A model generated the notes under the pieces. The model saw only the letters and a program-made list of their open reading frames with translations. It searched no databases and was not told the origin of the DNA. From NCBI GenBank assembly GCA_000010565.1, contig AP009389.1, positions 806,001 to 870,000 of the forward strand: DNA of 64,000 bases, read 5' to 3'. This DNA is from Pelotomaculum thermopropionicum SI. GTDB lineage: Bacteria > Bacillota > Desulfotomaculia > Desulfotomaculales > Pelotomaculaceae. Below are positions 9,709 through 19,413 of this stretch, in pieces (within the stretch, counting starts at the first letter, position 1; every line of letters begins with the position of its first letter). A program made the translations under genes and the position numbers.

Positions 9709-10301
9709 AAATCAAGAACGCCGAGTTCATTACCAGCGCGGCCAAAACTGCTGACTACCCGGCCGGGAACATTCCTGAAGTTGCCCTGGCCGGGCGTTCT
9801 AATGTAGGGAAGTCCTCGCTGTTAAACAGGCTGGTCAACAGGAAGAGCCTGGCTCGCATCAGCAGCACTCCCGGGCGCACCCGGCTGATCAACTTTTTTC
9901 TGGTGAACGGCCTTTTCCGCCTGGTCGACCTGCCCGGCTACGGATACGCTAAAGTATCTGCCAGGGAGAGGCAGGGCTGGCGGAGGATGGTAGAGGAGTA
10001 CCTGAAGACGAGGGAAAACTTAAAAGGGGTGGTGCTGCTGGTGGACAGCCGCCATCCGCCCACCGTCCTGGACGTGCAGATGTACGAATGGCTCAAGTAC
10101 CAGGGAATTCCGGCGGCAGTGGCGGCTACCAAGGCGGATAAAATTTCACGTTCCAAGCGGGCGCAGTCGCTGAAGGTGATCCGGGAAGTCCTGAATCTGA
10201 CCGCAAAGGAGCCGCTGGTCTTCTTTTCTGCGGAAACCAGCGAAGGCCGGGAGGAAATGCTTGAAGTAATTGGCCGCTGGGTTGGCCTTTCAGGCCGGTA
10301 A
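9705..10301 (+). CDS. ysxC: Ribosome biogenesis GTP-binding protein YsxC/EngB
   Basis: 198 residues, a TrmE-Era-EngA-EngB-Septin class GTPase. G1 is GRSNVGKS (residues 30-37), G2 lies around SSTPGRTR, G3 is DLPGYGYAK, and G4 is TKADK. It acts late in large ribosomal subunit assembly. It overlaps lonA by four bases, the same lon-ysxC pairing seen in Bacillus. Confidence 0.96.
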   Translation: MKIKNAEFITSAAKTADYPAGNIPEVALAGRSNVGKSSLLNRLVNRKSLARISSTPGRTRLINFFLVNGLFRLVDLPGYGYAKVSARERQGWRRMVEEYLKTRENLKGVVLLVDSRHPPTVLDVQMYEWLKYQGIPAAVAATKADKISRSKRAQSLKVIREVLNLTAKEPLVFFSAETSEGREEMLEVIGRWVGLSGR

Positions 10302-10341
10302 GGCCGGGGCAGGCGACGGCAGTGCGCCGTCCGTAAAAAAG

Positions 10342-11421
10342 TTATTTCCTGTTGAAAATGCCGAAGATATTATTTTTCAAGTTTTTATCCTGCCCGGTTT
10401 CAGGGTCATACGTTACCGTTTCCACGGCCTTTCGGGCAAAATCGGTAACAACCGCCGTTTCATAAGGAGCCGGCAAGGCTATTTCGCCGGCTTCTTTTGC
10501 TGCTTCATGGAACCTTTCGTAAGGCTCCCTGGGCACGACGGGGCTGCAGGCCCAGATGCGCAGGGACTGATAGCGCTTAAGCGACTTCAAAAGCACCTGG
10601 CGGTCGGTATTCGGAAAAGACGGGGCCGCCGCTTCGGCGGCTTCATCCGGGCTGTGCCGGCTCAGCCAGAGCTGGGCCTTATATATGGCGTTGGTAAACC
10701 CCTGGATTATTTCGGGGTTGGATTCGATATAGCCGGGCAGGGCGGCGTAAGCCGTTACCACCATGTCACCGGCAGCCGTTCCCACAGATTCAACCACCCG
10801 GCCGTAGCCCTTGGCTTCGGCTGCGGCAGCTTCCGGTTCCAGCAATTGAAGGTAGTGGCCGGTGCCGGCGCGAAAAGCCCCCACCCTCAGGGTGTCGGGG
10901 ATGTTGTGGTAAATGGTCACCTCCCGGTAAGGACGCAGGCCGTGCCGCCTCAAAACGCTTTCCAGGGCAATTTCGGAGCTGTCGTCCTGGGAACCGCCGA
11001 TAATGGTCTTGTTCTTCAGATTTTCCCAGTTAAATTCCCCTTTGTTTTCCCTTTCCAGGAGGTAGGAGCCGTCCCGGCAGGCCATGGTGGCAAAAACTTT
11101 GGGTGCGGGGCCTTTTGCGTTGGGGTTGAAAATTATCTTCTGCAGGCCGCACAGGGCTATGTCCGTCCTGCCGTCGTCCAGGGCTGTCCGGATGGCCTCC
11201 GGGCTGGCCGTTGAAATTGTTACATTTAAGTTTTGCTCTTTGAAAAACCCCAGGTTTAAGGCCAGGTATAGTGGCAAAAAGTACGGCGAGCGGGCTGATT
11301 CGAGAACTCTCACGGTGTGCATTTGCTGTGCCGGAGCAGTTTTTTCCCGGCAGCCCGGAACAGGTGCCAGCATTAAAAAGATTAATGTCAGAAAGGCAAT
11401 TGTTTTTGCCTTGCCGGCCAA
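10342..11421 (-). CDS. Orphan ABC-type substrate-binding lipoprotein (NMT1/TauT-like)
   Basis: 359 residues. The N-terminus has a lysine-containing n-region, a hydrophobic stretch and lipobox PVPGC with Cys24, so it should be a membrane-anchored lipoprotein. The body resembles NMT1/THI5-type binding proteins of nitrate/sulfonate/pyrimidine-precursor transporters (SPYFLPLYLALNLGFFKEQNLNVTI, then an AxxTDIALCG segment). No permease or ATPase gene adjoins it; it runs convergent to lon-ysxC. It may work with a transporter encoded elsewhere. The ligand cannot be read from the sequence. Confidence 0.8.
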   Translation of the reverse strand: MAGKAKTIAFLTLIFLMLAPVPGCREKTAPAQQMHTVRVLESARSPYFLPLYLALNLGFFKEQNLNVTISTASPEAIRTALDDGRTDIALCGLQKIIFNPNAKGPAPKVFATMACRDGSYLLERENKGEFNWENLKNKTIIGGSQDDSSEIALESVLRRHGLRPYREVTIYHNIPDTLRVGAFRAGTGHYLQLLEPEAAAAEAKGYGRVVESVGTAAGDMVVTAYAALPGYIESNPEIIQGFTNAIYKAQLWLSRHSPDEAAEAAAPSFPNTDRQVLLKSLKRYQSLRIWACSPVVPREPYERFHEAAKEAGEIALPAPYETAVVTDFARKAVETVTYDPETGQDKNLKNNIFGIFNRK

Positions 11422-11566
11422 GGCAATCCCTCCCCGGAAGAATCCTTTCTTACCTTTAAATTTCTATTTAAAGTTTAAGCCTTTCATGCCATGAAATAAG
11501 GATTGTCCGCATAAACTGGCCCTGTCTGCATAAAATTGTAAAAAAGCAGTGACTGGGGGGTTGATT

Positions 11567-12022
11567 TTGAAAGTTATGGCATTTGTCAGGTGGCACGGTT
11601 ACGGACGGCCCGCCGGACGGCTGGCCGGCGGCGCCTTGCTGATGGGCCTTGTTTGGGCCTTCGGGATAATGCTGGCAGCCTGCGCTGCAATGTGCGCATG
11701 GGTTGTACTGGCAGCCTGGCCGGTGTACGAGTTCGGCGCTTTTTTGACTGCCGGCTCCGTGGCAGGGGCGGTCCTGGGCGGCGCTGCCTGCGCCAGGGCG
11801 GCAGGCAGGTTTGGCCTGCTGCACGGTTTCATAACCGGCCTGCTTTTCGGGCTGTTTTTAGAGGCGCTGCTGTTTGCCGGCAGCCCGGGGAGCTTTACGG
11901 CAGCCGGCCTGGCACTGCGGGCAGCCTTCCTCGGAGTTGCGGGGGCGGCAGGAGGCCTGGCAGGAGTGAACCTGGCCAGCCGCCGGCCTTCGTTTTATGC
12001 CGGCAGGCGTTACGGTAAATAA
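11567..12022 (+). CDS. Small four-helix membrane protein (TIGR04086/YrzE-like)
   Basis: 151 residues from the TTG at 11567, chosen because GGGGGG lies about six bases upstream. Four hydrophobic helices rich in Gly and Ala are visible (about residues 20-44, 48-71, 80-101 and 105-129), followed by a basic tail. The architecture matches the TIGR04086 family of Firmicute membrane proteins of unknown function. The gene ends 19 bases before the structured element at 12041. Confidence 0.65.
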   Translation: MKVMAFVRWHGYGRPAGRLAGGALLMGLVWAFGIMLAACAAMCAWVVLAAWPVYEFGAFLTAGSVAGAVLGGAACARAAGRFGLLHGFITGLLFGLFLEALLFAGSPGSFTAAGLALRAAFLGVAGAAGGLAGVNLASRRPSFYAGRRYGK

Positions 12023-12040
12023 GCCCATACCGTGGTTAAT

Positions 12041-12351
12041 CCCACCTTATTCAAGGTGGGTTCAGACTGAAGACAAACTACTGCTAGCGTTAAAGCGCCG
12101 GTGGCTGAAAACGCTGCTCTGTTGCGTAGCGCCGTTAGGTGAACTTGGCGAAACTGAGGTTGCGGAATTGGGGGCGCGGACAGGACGTCCGTACCAGCCC
12201 TCACGAACCAGGACGGTGAGTTGAGGGCGTCCCAATTCCGCCCGAAGTGAGCCATAGTTCACCCGGCGCGGAGCATTCAGAGCCAAGCGATTTCAGCCAC
12301 CGGGGAACTTTGCCAACAGCCTGATCCCACCTTATTCCAAGGTGGGTTTTT
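12041..12351 (+). ncRNA. Highly structured non-coding element bounded by matching hairpins
   Basis: The 388 bases between the membrane protein gene and valS hold no credible ORF but fold almost completely. Two copies of the hairpin CCCACCTT-ATTC(C)-AAGGTGGG bound it (12041-12060 and 12326-12346), with the same loop orientation; the right copy is followed by TTTTT. Between them lie nested helices: 12098-12110 with 12291-12303 (13 bp perfect), 12112-12115 with 12286-12289, 12116-12121 with 12278-12283, 12129-12134 with 12264-12269, 12138-12145 with 12256-12263, 12146-12149 with 12251-12254, 12162-12172 with 12231-12241 (11 bp) and 12197-12203 with 12222-12228. Same-orientation end hairpins resemble IS200/IS605-type ends, so a stand-alone HEARO/omega-type RNA or a palindrome-associated element is the best guess. 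It is not a valS attenuator, because valS has its own promoter after the right hairpin. Confidence 0.75.
12326..12351 (+). terminator. Right-end hairpin with T run
   Basis: An 8-bp perfect stem (CCCACCTT/AAGGTGGG) is followed directly by TTTTT. It would terminate any transcript of the structured element and insulate it from valS. Confidence 0.8.
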
Positions 12352-12356
12352 CACGC

Positions 12357-12385
12357 TTGACACCGCCCCGTAAAATCGTTAATAT
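12357..12385 (+). promoter_or_regulatory. SigA promoter for valS
   Basis: TTGACA, a 17-base spacer and TAATAT lie immediately after the terminator of the structured element and 25 bases before the valS ATG. The leader is too short for a T-box. Confidence 0.75.
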
Positions 12386-12410
12386 TATGTGGAAAAATTG
12401 TGGGGAGTGA

Positions 12411-15071
12411 ATGAATTTGGTTAAAACAGATATTCCAACCACTTACGATCCACATTCGGTAGAAAATAAATGGTATGCATTCTGGGAGAAAAACGGCTTC
12501 TTTCACACCGAGGTAAACCCCGAACAGGAGCCGTTCTGCATAGTGATGCCTCCGCCTAACGTGACCGGGCAGTTGCATATGGGACATGCCCTGGACAACA
12601 CCCTGCAGGATATTCTGACGCGCTGGAAAAGGATGAAGGGTTACAACACCCTTTGGCTGCCCGGCACAGATCATGCCGGGATTGCCACCCAGGCAAGGGT
12701 TGAAGAACAACTGGCCAAGGAAGGCCTTTCCCGGCACGACCTGGGCCGCGAGGAATTTTTAAAGAGGGTTTGGGCCTGGAAGGAAAAGTACGGCAACCGG
12801 ATTACCACCCAGTTGAGAAGGCTGGGAGCTTCATGCGACTGGCAGCGGGAGCGTTTTACGATGGATGAAGGGTGCTCCGAAGCCGTGCTGGAGGTCTTTA
12901 TCAAGCTGTTTCAGCGCGGTCTGATTTACCGGGACTACTATATAACGAACTGGTGCCCCAAGTGCCACACCACCATTTCCGATATCGAGGTGGAGCACCT
13001 GGAGCGGCCGGGGCATTTGTATTACTTTAAATATCCTTTTAAAGACGGCAGCGGCCACGTGGTTATAGCCACCACCCGCCCGGAGACCATGCTGGGCGAT
13101 GTGGCGGTGGCCGTTCACCCTGATGACGGGCGCTACAAGGAGATGGTGGGGAAAACGCTGATTCTGCCCCTGGTGGGGCGGGAGATGCCGGTCATAGCTG
13201 ACGAGTACGTCGATCCTTCCTTCGGCACGGGAGCGGTGAAGATTACCCCGGCCCACGATCCTAACGACTTTGAGGTGGGGGCAAGGCATAACCTGCCCCA
13301 GGTGAAGGTAATAGACAGAGAGGGCAGGATGAGCGAGGAGGCCGGCCCCCGTTACCAGGGACTGGACCGTTACGAGTGCCGCAAGAAAATCGTCCGCGAC
13401 CTGGAGGCGGGAGGCTATCTTTTAAAGACGGAAGATCACGTCCATGCCGTGGGGCATTGCTACCGCTGCAACACCGTCATTGAACCGATGCTTTCCAAGC
13501 AGTGGTTTGTCAGGATGAAGCCCCTGGCCGAACCGGCCATTGAGGCGGTTAAGGAGGGCCGCATCCGTTTTATTCCAGAGCGGTTTGCCAAAATATATCT
13601 GAACTGGATGGAGAATATCCGCGACTGGTGCATATCCCGGCAGCTCTGGTGGGGGCACCGCATACCGGTATGGTACTGCGGCGACTGCGGGGAGATGACC
13701 GTTTCCAAAAAGGCAGTTACCCATTGCGCAAAGTGCGGCAGTGCAGAGGTGGAACAGGACCCGGACGTGCTGGACACCTGGTTTTCCTCGGCCCTATGGC
13801 CGTTTTCCACCCTCGGCTGGCCCAAAAAGACCCTGGATCTGGCCTATTATTACCCCAATTCGGTGCTTGTAACCGGCCGGGACATTATCTTTTTCTGGGT
13901 GGCCAGGATGATTTTCTCCGGACTGGCTTTTATGAACGACGTGCCGTTTCGCGAGGTTTTTATCCACGGGCTGGTGCTGGATGCCCTGGGCCGGAAAATG
14001 AGCAAGTCCCTGGGCAACGGGGTCGACCCCATCGACGTGATCGAGTCGCACGGGGCGGACAGCCTGCGGTTCATGCTGATCACCGGCAACACCCCCGGCA
14101 ACGACCTCCGCTTTCATTTCGAAAGGCTGGACGGGGCGCGCAACTTTGCCAACAAACTATGGAATGCTTCCCGTTTTGTCCTGATGAACCTGGAGGACTT
14201 TGACCCCGAGGGCCGGCCCGGGCCTTACAGCCTGGCCGACCGCTGGATCATCAGCCGGCTGCAGGCGGCAATTGCCGGCGTGTCCAGGTACCTGGAGGCC
14301 TACGAACTGGGCGAGGCGGCGCGGGTGCTTTACGATTTTATCTGGAGCGAGTTCTGCGACTGGTATATCGAGCTTGCCAAGCCCAGGCTGTACGGGAAAA
14401 CCACTCCGGAAGACAGGTACACCGCCCAGCATGTGCTTTCTTCGGTTTTAAAGTGCACCCTTGAGCTCCTGCACCCCTTTATGCCTTTTATCACCGAAGA
14501 GATATGGCAGCACCTGCCCGGCCGCGGTGTTACCATAATGAAGGCGCCCTGGCCGGCGGCCCGCAGTGAACTGGTAGATACGGAAGCGGAGAAAGAAATG
14601 GAACTGCTGATGGAGGTTACCAAAGCCATCAGGCATATCCGCAGCGAGATGAACGTGTCTCCGGGGCGCAAGGCGGACGCTTTGCTTTCCGTGCCGGACG
14701 GCGCCGTCAGGGCCGTCCTGGAGAAGGGCAGGGAGTACATCCAGGGGCTGGCCAATGCCCGCCTGAAAATATTCCCGGTCCTGGACGAAGCGCCGGAGCA
14801 GGCCGCCCATGCCGTAATCAGGGGAATAGAGCTGTTTGTTCCCTTAAAGGGCCTGATCGATGTGGAAAAAGAAATTGCCCGCCTGCAAAAGGAACTGGCG
14901 GTTACAGAAAAAGAGCTGGCCCGGGTGCGGGGCAAACTGGCCAATCCCGGCTTTTTGGCCAAGGCCCCGGCGGAAGTGATCGAAAAAGAAAAGGCCAGGG
15001 AGGAAGAGCTTTCCGGCAAGCAGGCAGCCGTGAGGGAAAGGCTGGGCATGTTGGCCGGGAAGAAAAAATAA
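12411..15071 (+). CDS. valS: Valyl-tRNA synthetase
   Basis: 886 residues, class Ia. The HIGH motif is HMGH in [11 protein letters not shown], and KMSKS is at residues 529-533. The zinc-ribbon-like pairs CPKC and CxxC (CGDCG, CAKCG), the editing domain ([16 protein letters not shown]) and a C-terminal coiled coil (last ~65 residues) are all present. It charges tRNA-Val. The ATG has a GGGGAG site. Unlike leuS it has no T-box; it is transcribed from its own promoter, and folC follows after 28 bases. Confidence 0.98.
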   Translation: MNLVKTDIPTTYDPHSVENKWYAFWEKNGFFHTEVNPEQEPFCIVMPPPNVTGQLHMGHALDNTLQDILTRWKRMKGYNTLWLPGTDHAGIATQARVEEQLAKEGLSRHDLGREEFLKRVWAWKEKYGNRITTQLRRLGASCDWQRERFTMDEGCSEAVLEVFIKLFQRGLIYRDYYITNWCPKCHTTISDIEVEHLERPGHLYYFKYPFKDGSGHVVIATTRPETMLGDVAVAVHPDDGRYKEMVGKTLILPLVGREMPVIADEYVDPSFGTGAVKITPAHDPNDFEVGARHNLPQVKVIDREGRMSEEAGPRYQGLDRYECRKKIVRDLEAGGYLLKTEDHVHAVGHCYRCNTVIEPMLSKQWFVRMKPLAEPAIEAVKEGRIRFIPERFAKIYLNWMENIRDWCISRQLWWGHRIPVWYCGDCGEMTVSKKAVTHCAKCGSAEVEQDPDVLDTWFSSALWPFSTLGWPKKTLDLAYYYPNSVLVTGRDIIFFWVARMIFSGLAFMNDVPFREVFIHGLVLDALGRKMSKSLGNGVDPIDVIESHGADSLRFMLITGNTPGNDLRFHFERLDGARNFANKLWNASRFVLMNLEDFDPEGRPGPYSLADRWIISRLQAAIAGVSRYLEAYELGEAARVLYDFIWSEFCDWYIELAKPRLYGKTTPEDRYTAQHVLSSVLKCTLELLHPFMPFITEEIWQHLPGRGVTIMKAPWPAARSELVDTEAEKEMELLMEVTKAIRHIRSEMNVSPGRKADALLSVPDGAVRAVLEKGREYIQGLANARLKIFPVLDEAPEQAAHAVIRGIELFVPLKGLIDVEKEIARLQKELAVTEKELARVRGKLANPGFLAKAPAEVIEKEKAREEELSGKQAAVRERLGMLAGKKK

Positions 15072-15099
15072 GGGTCATAACCTGAATTTTCGGGGAGCG

Positions 15100-16392
15100 A
15101 TGTTTCTGGTGAATTATGAGGAAGCGCTTTCGTACCTTTCCGACCGGAGCAGTTCCGGCATCAGGCTGGGCCTCGGCCGCATTAAAGAGCTACTGCGCCG
15201 GTTGGGCAACCCTCACCTGGATTTAAAAGCAATCCACATCGGCGGGACAAACGGAAAGGGTTCCACCGCCGTCATGCTGGCCGGGATCTTGCAAAAGGCC
15301 GGCTACCGGACGGGCGCCTTTACCTCGCCGCACCTGCATTCCTTTACGGAGAGATACCGCATAGACGGAGCATGTATAAGCAGGGAGCGGATTGCCGAAT
15401 TGACCGGTGAGATGCGCCCGCACCTGGAGGCCATGGCGGCGGATGGGTTTGAGCGGCCTACGGGATTTGAGGCGGGCACGGCCCTGGCCTTTTTGTATTT
15501 CAGCCGGGAAAAGGTGGATTATCTGGTCCTGGAGGTCGGGCTGGGAGGCAGATGCGATGCCACCAACGTGGTGAGGCCGCTTCTTTCGGTCATTACCAAC
15601 GTGTCCGTGGATCATCAGGAGTACCTGGGCAACAGCATCAGGGAAATAGCGGGGGAGAAAGCGGGTATAATAAAGCGGGGAGTTCCGACGGTGACCGCGG
15701 CAGCAGGGGAGGCACTGGAAGTAATCGAGGACACCTGCCGGAAGAGAAACTCACCGCTTACCGTGGTGGGGCGCGATGTCAGATGGGAGCACGTTTCACT
15801 CTCTGAGGAAGGCCAGTGTTTTACAATTTGCGGATTAAAGAGGAAGTATGAAGATATCGGAATTTCCCTGCTGGGCAGGCACCAGCAGGTTAACGCGGCG
15901 ACCGCCGTAGCGGCAGTCGAAGTTTTGATGGATCTGGGCGTGGATATAAGTGCCGGGGCGGTGCGGGCGGGGCTGGCGGCGCGGTGGCCCGGCCGGCTGG
16001 AGGTAATGCGGCGGAAACCCCTGGTGATAATAGACGGTGCCCACAATTACGAGGGTGCCAGGAGCCTGCGCCGGGCCCTGGCCGATCATTTTCCAGGCAG
16101 GGAAATGGTCCTGGTCATCGGCATGCTGGACGACAAGGAACGCTTCAAGGTGGTGGCCGAACTGGCCCCGGCGGCCAGGGCGGTGGTGGTAACCAGGCCT
16201 GACAGCCCCAGGGCGGCCAAATGGCAGCAACTGGCGGTAGCGGCCCGCCGGCATGTGCGCGAGGTGTACCTGGAGGAACTTATTGAAGAAGCCGTAGAAA
16301 AAGCGCTGTCCCTGGCAGGGCCGGAGGATCTGGTTTGCTTTACCGGCTCTTTTTACCTTATTGCCGGGGTGCGGAAACTTTTGGCCCAATGA
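15100..16392 (+). CDS. folC: Folylpolyglutamate synthase / dihydrofolate synthase
   Basis: 430 residues, Mur-ligase fold. The P-loop is GGTNGKGST near residue 50. The SPHLHSFTERYRIDG segment and the ATP-site VEVGLGGRCDATN follow, and the C-terminal domain carries DGAHNYEGA. It adds glutamate to folates and can convert dihydropteroate to dihydrofolate. valS-folC adjacency is common in Firmicutes and suggests cotranscription. Confidence 0.96.
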   Translation: MFLVNYEEALSYLSDRSSSGIRLGLGRIKELLRRLGNPHLDLKAIHIGGTNGKGSTAVMLAGILQKAGYRTGAFTSPHLHSFTERYRIDGACISRERIAELTGEMRPHLEAMAADGFERPTGFEAGTALAFLYFSREKVDYLVLEVGLGGRCDATNVVRPLLSVITNVSVDHQEYLGNSIREIAGEKAGIIKRGVPTVTAAAGEALEVIEDTCRKRNSPLTVVGRDVRWEHVSLSEEGQCFTICGLKRKYEDIGISLLGRHQQVNAATAVAAVEVLMDLGVDISAGAVRAGLAARWPGRLEVMRRKPLVIIDGAHNYEGARSLRRALADHFPGREMVLVIGMLDDKERFKVVAELAPAARAVVVTRPDSPRAAKWQQLAVAARRHVREVYLEELIEEAVEKALSLAGPEDLVCFTGSFYLIAGVRKLLAQ

Positions 16393-16470
16393 ACTTTTAC
16401 TGTAAGCTCTGGACACGCTAAGCGCGGGGCATTCTTGTCTTGCGTGAATATTTAAAATTTTCTTCACTGC

Positions 16471-16499
16471 TTGTCACAAAATATACAAAATGATAAACT
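16471..16499 (+). promoter_or_regulatory. Candidate SigA promoter for the DUF4321-maf-radC block
   Basis: TTGTCA, 17 bases and TAAACT lie 57 bases before the DUF4321 start, in an AT-rich gap after folC. Confidence 0.5.
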
Positions 16500-16555
16500 G
16501 TTAGAGAAGTATGTTCTGATATGGTGAAGCAATTTTATTGCCCCGGGGGAGATTT

Positions 16556-16813
16556 ATGGCTAAAAGTTTCAAAAGTTACGGCAGTATATGGGTGCTGGTG
16601 CTGCTCTTGCTGGTAGGGGGCCTGGCCGGAAGTGCCGCCGGTAACGCCCTGGCGCCTGCCGTCCCGTGGTTGAGAGCCGCTTCGGTTATCGGGCTGGAAC
16701 CGTCCACCCTGGACCTTCATTTTTTTAAGCTGACTTTTGGCTTTACCATTGCCCTTGGGCCGCTTACGGCCCTGGGGCTTATTATCGGATATCTGGCGTA
16801 CCGTCGGTTGTGA
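16556..16813 (+). CDS. DUF4321 small membrane protein
   Basis: 85 residues from the ATG at 16556 (GGGGGA site eight bases upstream). Two membrane segments are visible: one near the N-terminus (SIWVLVLLLLVGGLAGSAAG) and one at the C-terminus. The short helix-loop-helix arrangement and its place just before maf match the DUF4321 family found in this position in Clostridia. Function unknown; it may be linked to cell-envelope genes. maf starts seven bases later. Confidence 0.7.
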   Translation: MAKSFKSYGSIWVLVLLLLVGGLAGSAAGNALAPAVPWLRAASVIGLEPSTLDLHFFKLTFGFTIALGPLTALGLIIGYLAYRRL

Positions 16814-16820
16814 GGATGCG

Positions 16821-17396
16821 ATGAAGGAAATTGTTCTTGCTTCGTCATCGCCCCGCCGGAGGGATCTTTTAAAACAGCTCGGCTTAACCTTTCGGATTAT
16901 GACCGCCGGTGTTGATGAAACGCCGCCCGGCGGCTTGACCCCGGCCGAAATGGTTGAGGTGCTTGCAGGAAGAAAGGCGGCGGCGGTTGCCGGGATGCTG
17001 GAGGACGCGCTGGTTATAGGCGCCGATACGGTGGTCGTGCTTAACGGGCGGGTGCTGGGCAAGCCTGCGGACCGGGAAGAGGCCGCGGGCATGCTCAGGC
17101 AGTTGCAGGGGACGGATCACACGGTATATACCGGCGTGGCCGTGATGGACGCCGCCAGCAAAAAGATGCAGGTTGCGCATGAGAAGACCCGGGTTTTTTT
17201 TAAGTCCCTCGACGAGCACGAGATCAGGCGCTATGTGGCCACCGGTGAACCCATGGGCAAGGCCGGCGCTTATGCCGTCCAGGGCCGCGCCGCAGCTTTT
17301 ATTAAAGGCCTGGAGGGCTGCTACACCAATGTGGTCGGCCTTCCTCTGGCCAGGCTGGCCGATATGCTTAAAAAGTTCGGTTACAATGTTCTTTAA
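16821..17396 (+). CDS. maf: Maf-family nucleotide pyrophosphatase
   Basis: 191 residues from the ATG at 16821. The canonical start is IVLASSSPRRRDLL (residues 4-17), and the catalytic base is in VIGADTVV. Maf proteins hydrolyse dTTP/UTP or modified nucleotides and are linked to septum inhibition. The gene precedes radC-mreB-mreC-mreD, the classic maf-radC-mreBCD order. Confidence 0.95.
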   Translation: MKEIVLASSSPRRRDLLKQLGLTFRIMTAGVDETPPGGLTPAEMVEVLAGRKAAAVAGMLEDALVIGADTVVVLNGRVLGKPADREEAAGMLRQLQGTDHTVYTGVAVMDAASKKMQVAHEKTRVFFKSLDEHEIRRYVATGEPMGKAGAYAVQGRAAAFIKGLEGCYTNVVGLPLARLADMLKKFGYNVL

Positions 17397-17476
17397 AAAA
17401 GGCGTACGATGTTTTAGGGGCCGCAGGAAGACATGCCCCCAGCTTATTTTAAGGCCTTTTTAGGGGATGTTTTAAG

Positions 17477-18234
17477 TTGGTTTCTGTAAATTACCGGCCT
17501 ACGATGAAAGAGCTTCCGGAAGACTTGCGGCCGCGGGAAAGGCTTTTGAAAGCCGGCGCCGGGGTTCTGTCTGAGATAGAGCTGCTGGCTATTCTTTTGG
17601 GTACGGGCTCCCGTGAGGCTACCGCCCTGGAACTGGCTTCGCAGATCATGGCCCGCTTTGGAAGCCTGCGCCTGCTGGTTGACGCCACCGTGGAAGAGTT
17701 AAGCGAGGTCAAGGGCGTCGGGCTGGCCAAGGCCAGCCAGGTAAAGGCTGCCCTTGAGCTGGCCAGAAGGCTTTCCCAGTTGACCGGCCCGCGCCGGCCG
17801 GCAATAAGGTCGCCGGATGATGCCGCCGGGCTGGTGATGGAGGAGATGCGCCACCTGGACCGGGAGCATTTCAGGGCCCTGCTGCTTAATACAAAAAACC
17901 AGGTGATCGGCGTGGATAAGGTCTCGGTTGGCACGCTGAACTCATCCACCGTCCACCCGCGGGAACTGTTCCGCAACGCCATTAAAAGAAGCGCCGCTGC
18001 AATAATTCTGGTTCATAACCACCCCAGCGGCGACCCTACTCCATTAAAAGAAGCGCCGCTGCAATAATTCTGGTTCATAACCACCCCAGCGGCTATCCTA
18101 CTCCCAGCAGGGAGGACCTGGACGTTACCGGCAGGCTTAAAGAGGCCGGCAGGATTATCGGAATCGAAGTCCTAGATCATATTGTTATTGGGGATAATAA
18201 CTTTATAAGCTTGAAAGCCAAGGGATTATTATAG
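17477..18234 (+). pseudogene. radC: radC, frameshifted by a 62-bp tandem duplication
   Basis: The TTG-started ORF reads as RadC (PRERLLKAGAGVLSEIELLAILLGTG, helix-hairpin-helix around residues 70-90, then the JAMM core [12 protein letters not shown]) but stops at 18067. A 62-bp segment is repeated in tandem, and because 62 is not a multiple of three the frame breaks inside the metal-binding motif. After the second copy the expected remainder, [15 protein letters not shown] to KAKGLL, resumes in another frame and stops at 18234. Removing either copy restores an intact ~230-residue protein. As written, the Ser and Asp ligands of H-x-H-x7-S-x2-D are lost from the first ORF. It is either a recent disruption or an assembly error. 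Confidence 0.88.
17979..18102 (+). repeat. 62-bp tandem duplication inside radC
   Basis: Copies at 17979-18040 and 18041-18102 match at 60 of 62 bases. The two differences fall in the codons after PSG (GACCC versus TATCC). Confidence 0.97.
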
Positions 18235-18261
18235 AGATAATTTACAGAAAGGGGCCGGTAT

Positions 18262-19293
18262 ATGCGCGTCGGTCTGTTTTCAAAAGATATGGGGATGGAT
18301 TTGGGCACCGCCAACTCTTTGGTTTATGTTAAGGGAAAGGGCATTGTAATCCGGGAGCCTTCAGTTGTAGCCATACAGAAGGATACCGGCCAGGTTCTGG
18401 CCGTCGGGGAGGAGGCCAAAAGAATGATTGGTCGCACCCCTGGCAATATCGTGGCCATAAGGCCGCTGAAAGACGGCGTGATTGCCGATTTTGACGTTAC
18501 CCAGAGCATGATCAGGTATTTTATAAACAAGGCCCTGAGGGGCCGCACGTTCCTGGTTAGGCCGAGGGTGGTTGTCGGCGTTCCCTCCGGCGTTACCGCC
18601 GTAGAGGAAAGGGCGGTGCGGGAAGCTGCCCTGCAGGCCGGCGCCAGGGAGGCCTACCTTATTGAAGAGCCGATGGCTGCTGCTATCGGGGCGGGGCTGC
18701 CGGTCCACGAGCCAACGGGCAACATGATCGTTGATATCGGCGGCGGTACCACCGAAGTGGCGGTTATATCGCTTGGCGGCATAGTTACCAGCCGTTCCAT
18801 CAGGGTTGCCAGCGACGAGATGGACGAGGCCATTATTAACCATGTCAAGCGCACCTATAATCTAATGATCGGGGAGCGCACGGCGGAACAGATCAAAATT
18901 CAAATTGGCACGGCCTACCCCACGGGCGTTCAGGAAAGGGAAGAAGTGCGCGGTCGCGATCTGGTTTCTGGCTTGCCGAAAACCGTCGAAATTACTTCAG
19001 AAGAAATCTATAAAGCCCTGTCCGAGCCGGTAACCAGCATAGTTGAGGCAATCAAGGCAACTCTGGAGCAAACCCCGCCGGAACTGGCGGCCGACATTAT
19101 GGACCGGGGCATTGTAATGGCCGGAGGAGGCTCGCTTTTGCGCGGCCTGGACCGCCTTGTCAGCGAGCAGACGGGAATGCCCGTACACCTGGCCGACGAG
19201 CCGCTTCTGGCCGTTGCTTACGGTGCCGGGCGGGTTCTGGAAAATATCGACGTGCTGCGCAAGGTGCTGATCCAGCCGAAAAAGCTGGCTTAA
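18262..19293 (+). CDS. mreB: Rod shape-determining protein MreB
   Basis: 343 residues, a bacterial actin. Phosphate-1 loop [17 protein letters not shown], phosphate-2 [14 protein letters not shown] and the adenosine loop [12 protein letters not shown] are all present. It polymerises on the inner face of the membrane and guides lateral wall synthesis with MreC, MreD, PBP2 and RodA, all encoded just downstream. GAAAGGGG lies before the ATG. Confidence 0.98.
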   Translation: MRVGLFSKDMGMDLGTANSLVYVKGKGIVIREPSVVAIQKDTGQVLAVGEEAKRMIGRTPGNIVAIRPLKDGVIADFDVTQSMIRYFINKALRGRTFLVRPRVVVGVPSGVTAVEERAVREAALQAGAREAYLIEEPMAAAIGAGLPVHEPTGNMIVDIGGGTTEVAVISLGGIVTSRSIRVASDEMDEAIINHVKRTYNLMIGERTAEQIKIQIGTAYPTGVQEREEVRGRDLVSGLPKTVEITSEEIYKALSEPVTSIVEAIKATLEQTPPELAADIMDRGIVMAGGGSLLRGLDRLVSEQTGMPVHLADEPLLAVAYGAGRVLENIDVLRKVLIQPKKLA

Positions 19294-19332
19294 AAGAAGC
19301 CGTGACATAACGCCGGATCTTTTTAGAAGGAA

Positions 19333-19355
19333 CACCGCCATATCTTATGGCGGTG
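19333..19355 (+). other. Hairpin between mreB and mreC
   Basis: CACCGCCAT and ATGGCGGTG form a perfect 9-bp stem with a 5-base loop, but no T run follows, so full termination is unlikely. It may set the mreB:mreC expression ratio by processing or partial termination. Confidence 0.45.
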
Positions 19356-19413
19356 GAACTTTAAAAAAGGGTTTATAAGATTAAAATACGACATACAAGG
19401 GAGTGAAGCAGGG

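Noticed and set aside
10270-11214. Long plus-strand open frame of over 300 codons
   Set aside because: It is antisense to the lipoprotein gene, has no family features, and begins inside ysxC.
12010-12286. Short open frames within the structured element
   Set aside because: Sequence is fully accounted for by helices; no Shine-Dalgarno site and no recognisable product.
12326-12410. Right-end hairpin as a valS attenuator
   Set aside because: A TTGACA-17-TAATAT promoter starts after the hairpin, so valS transcription does not pass through it.
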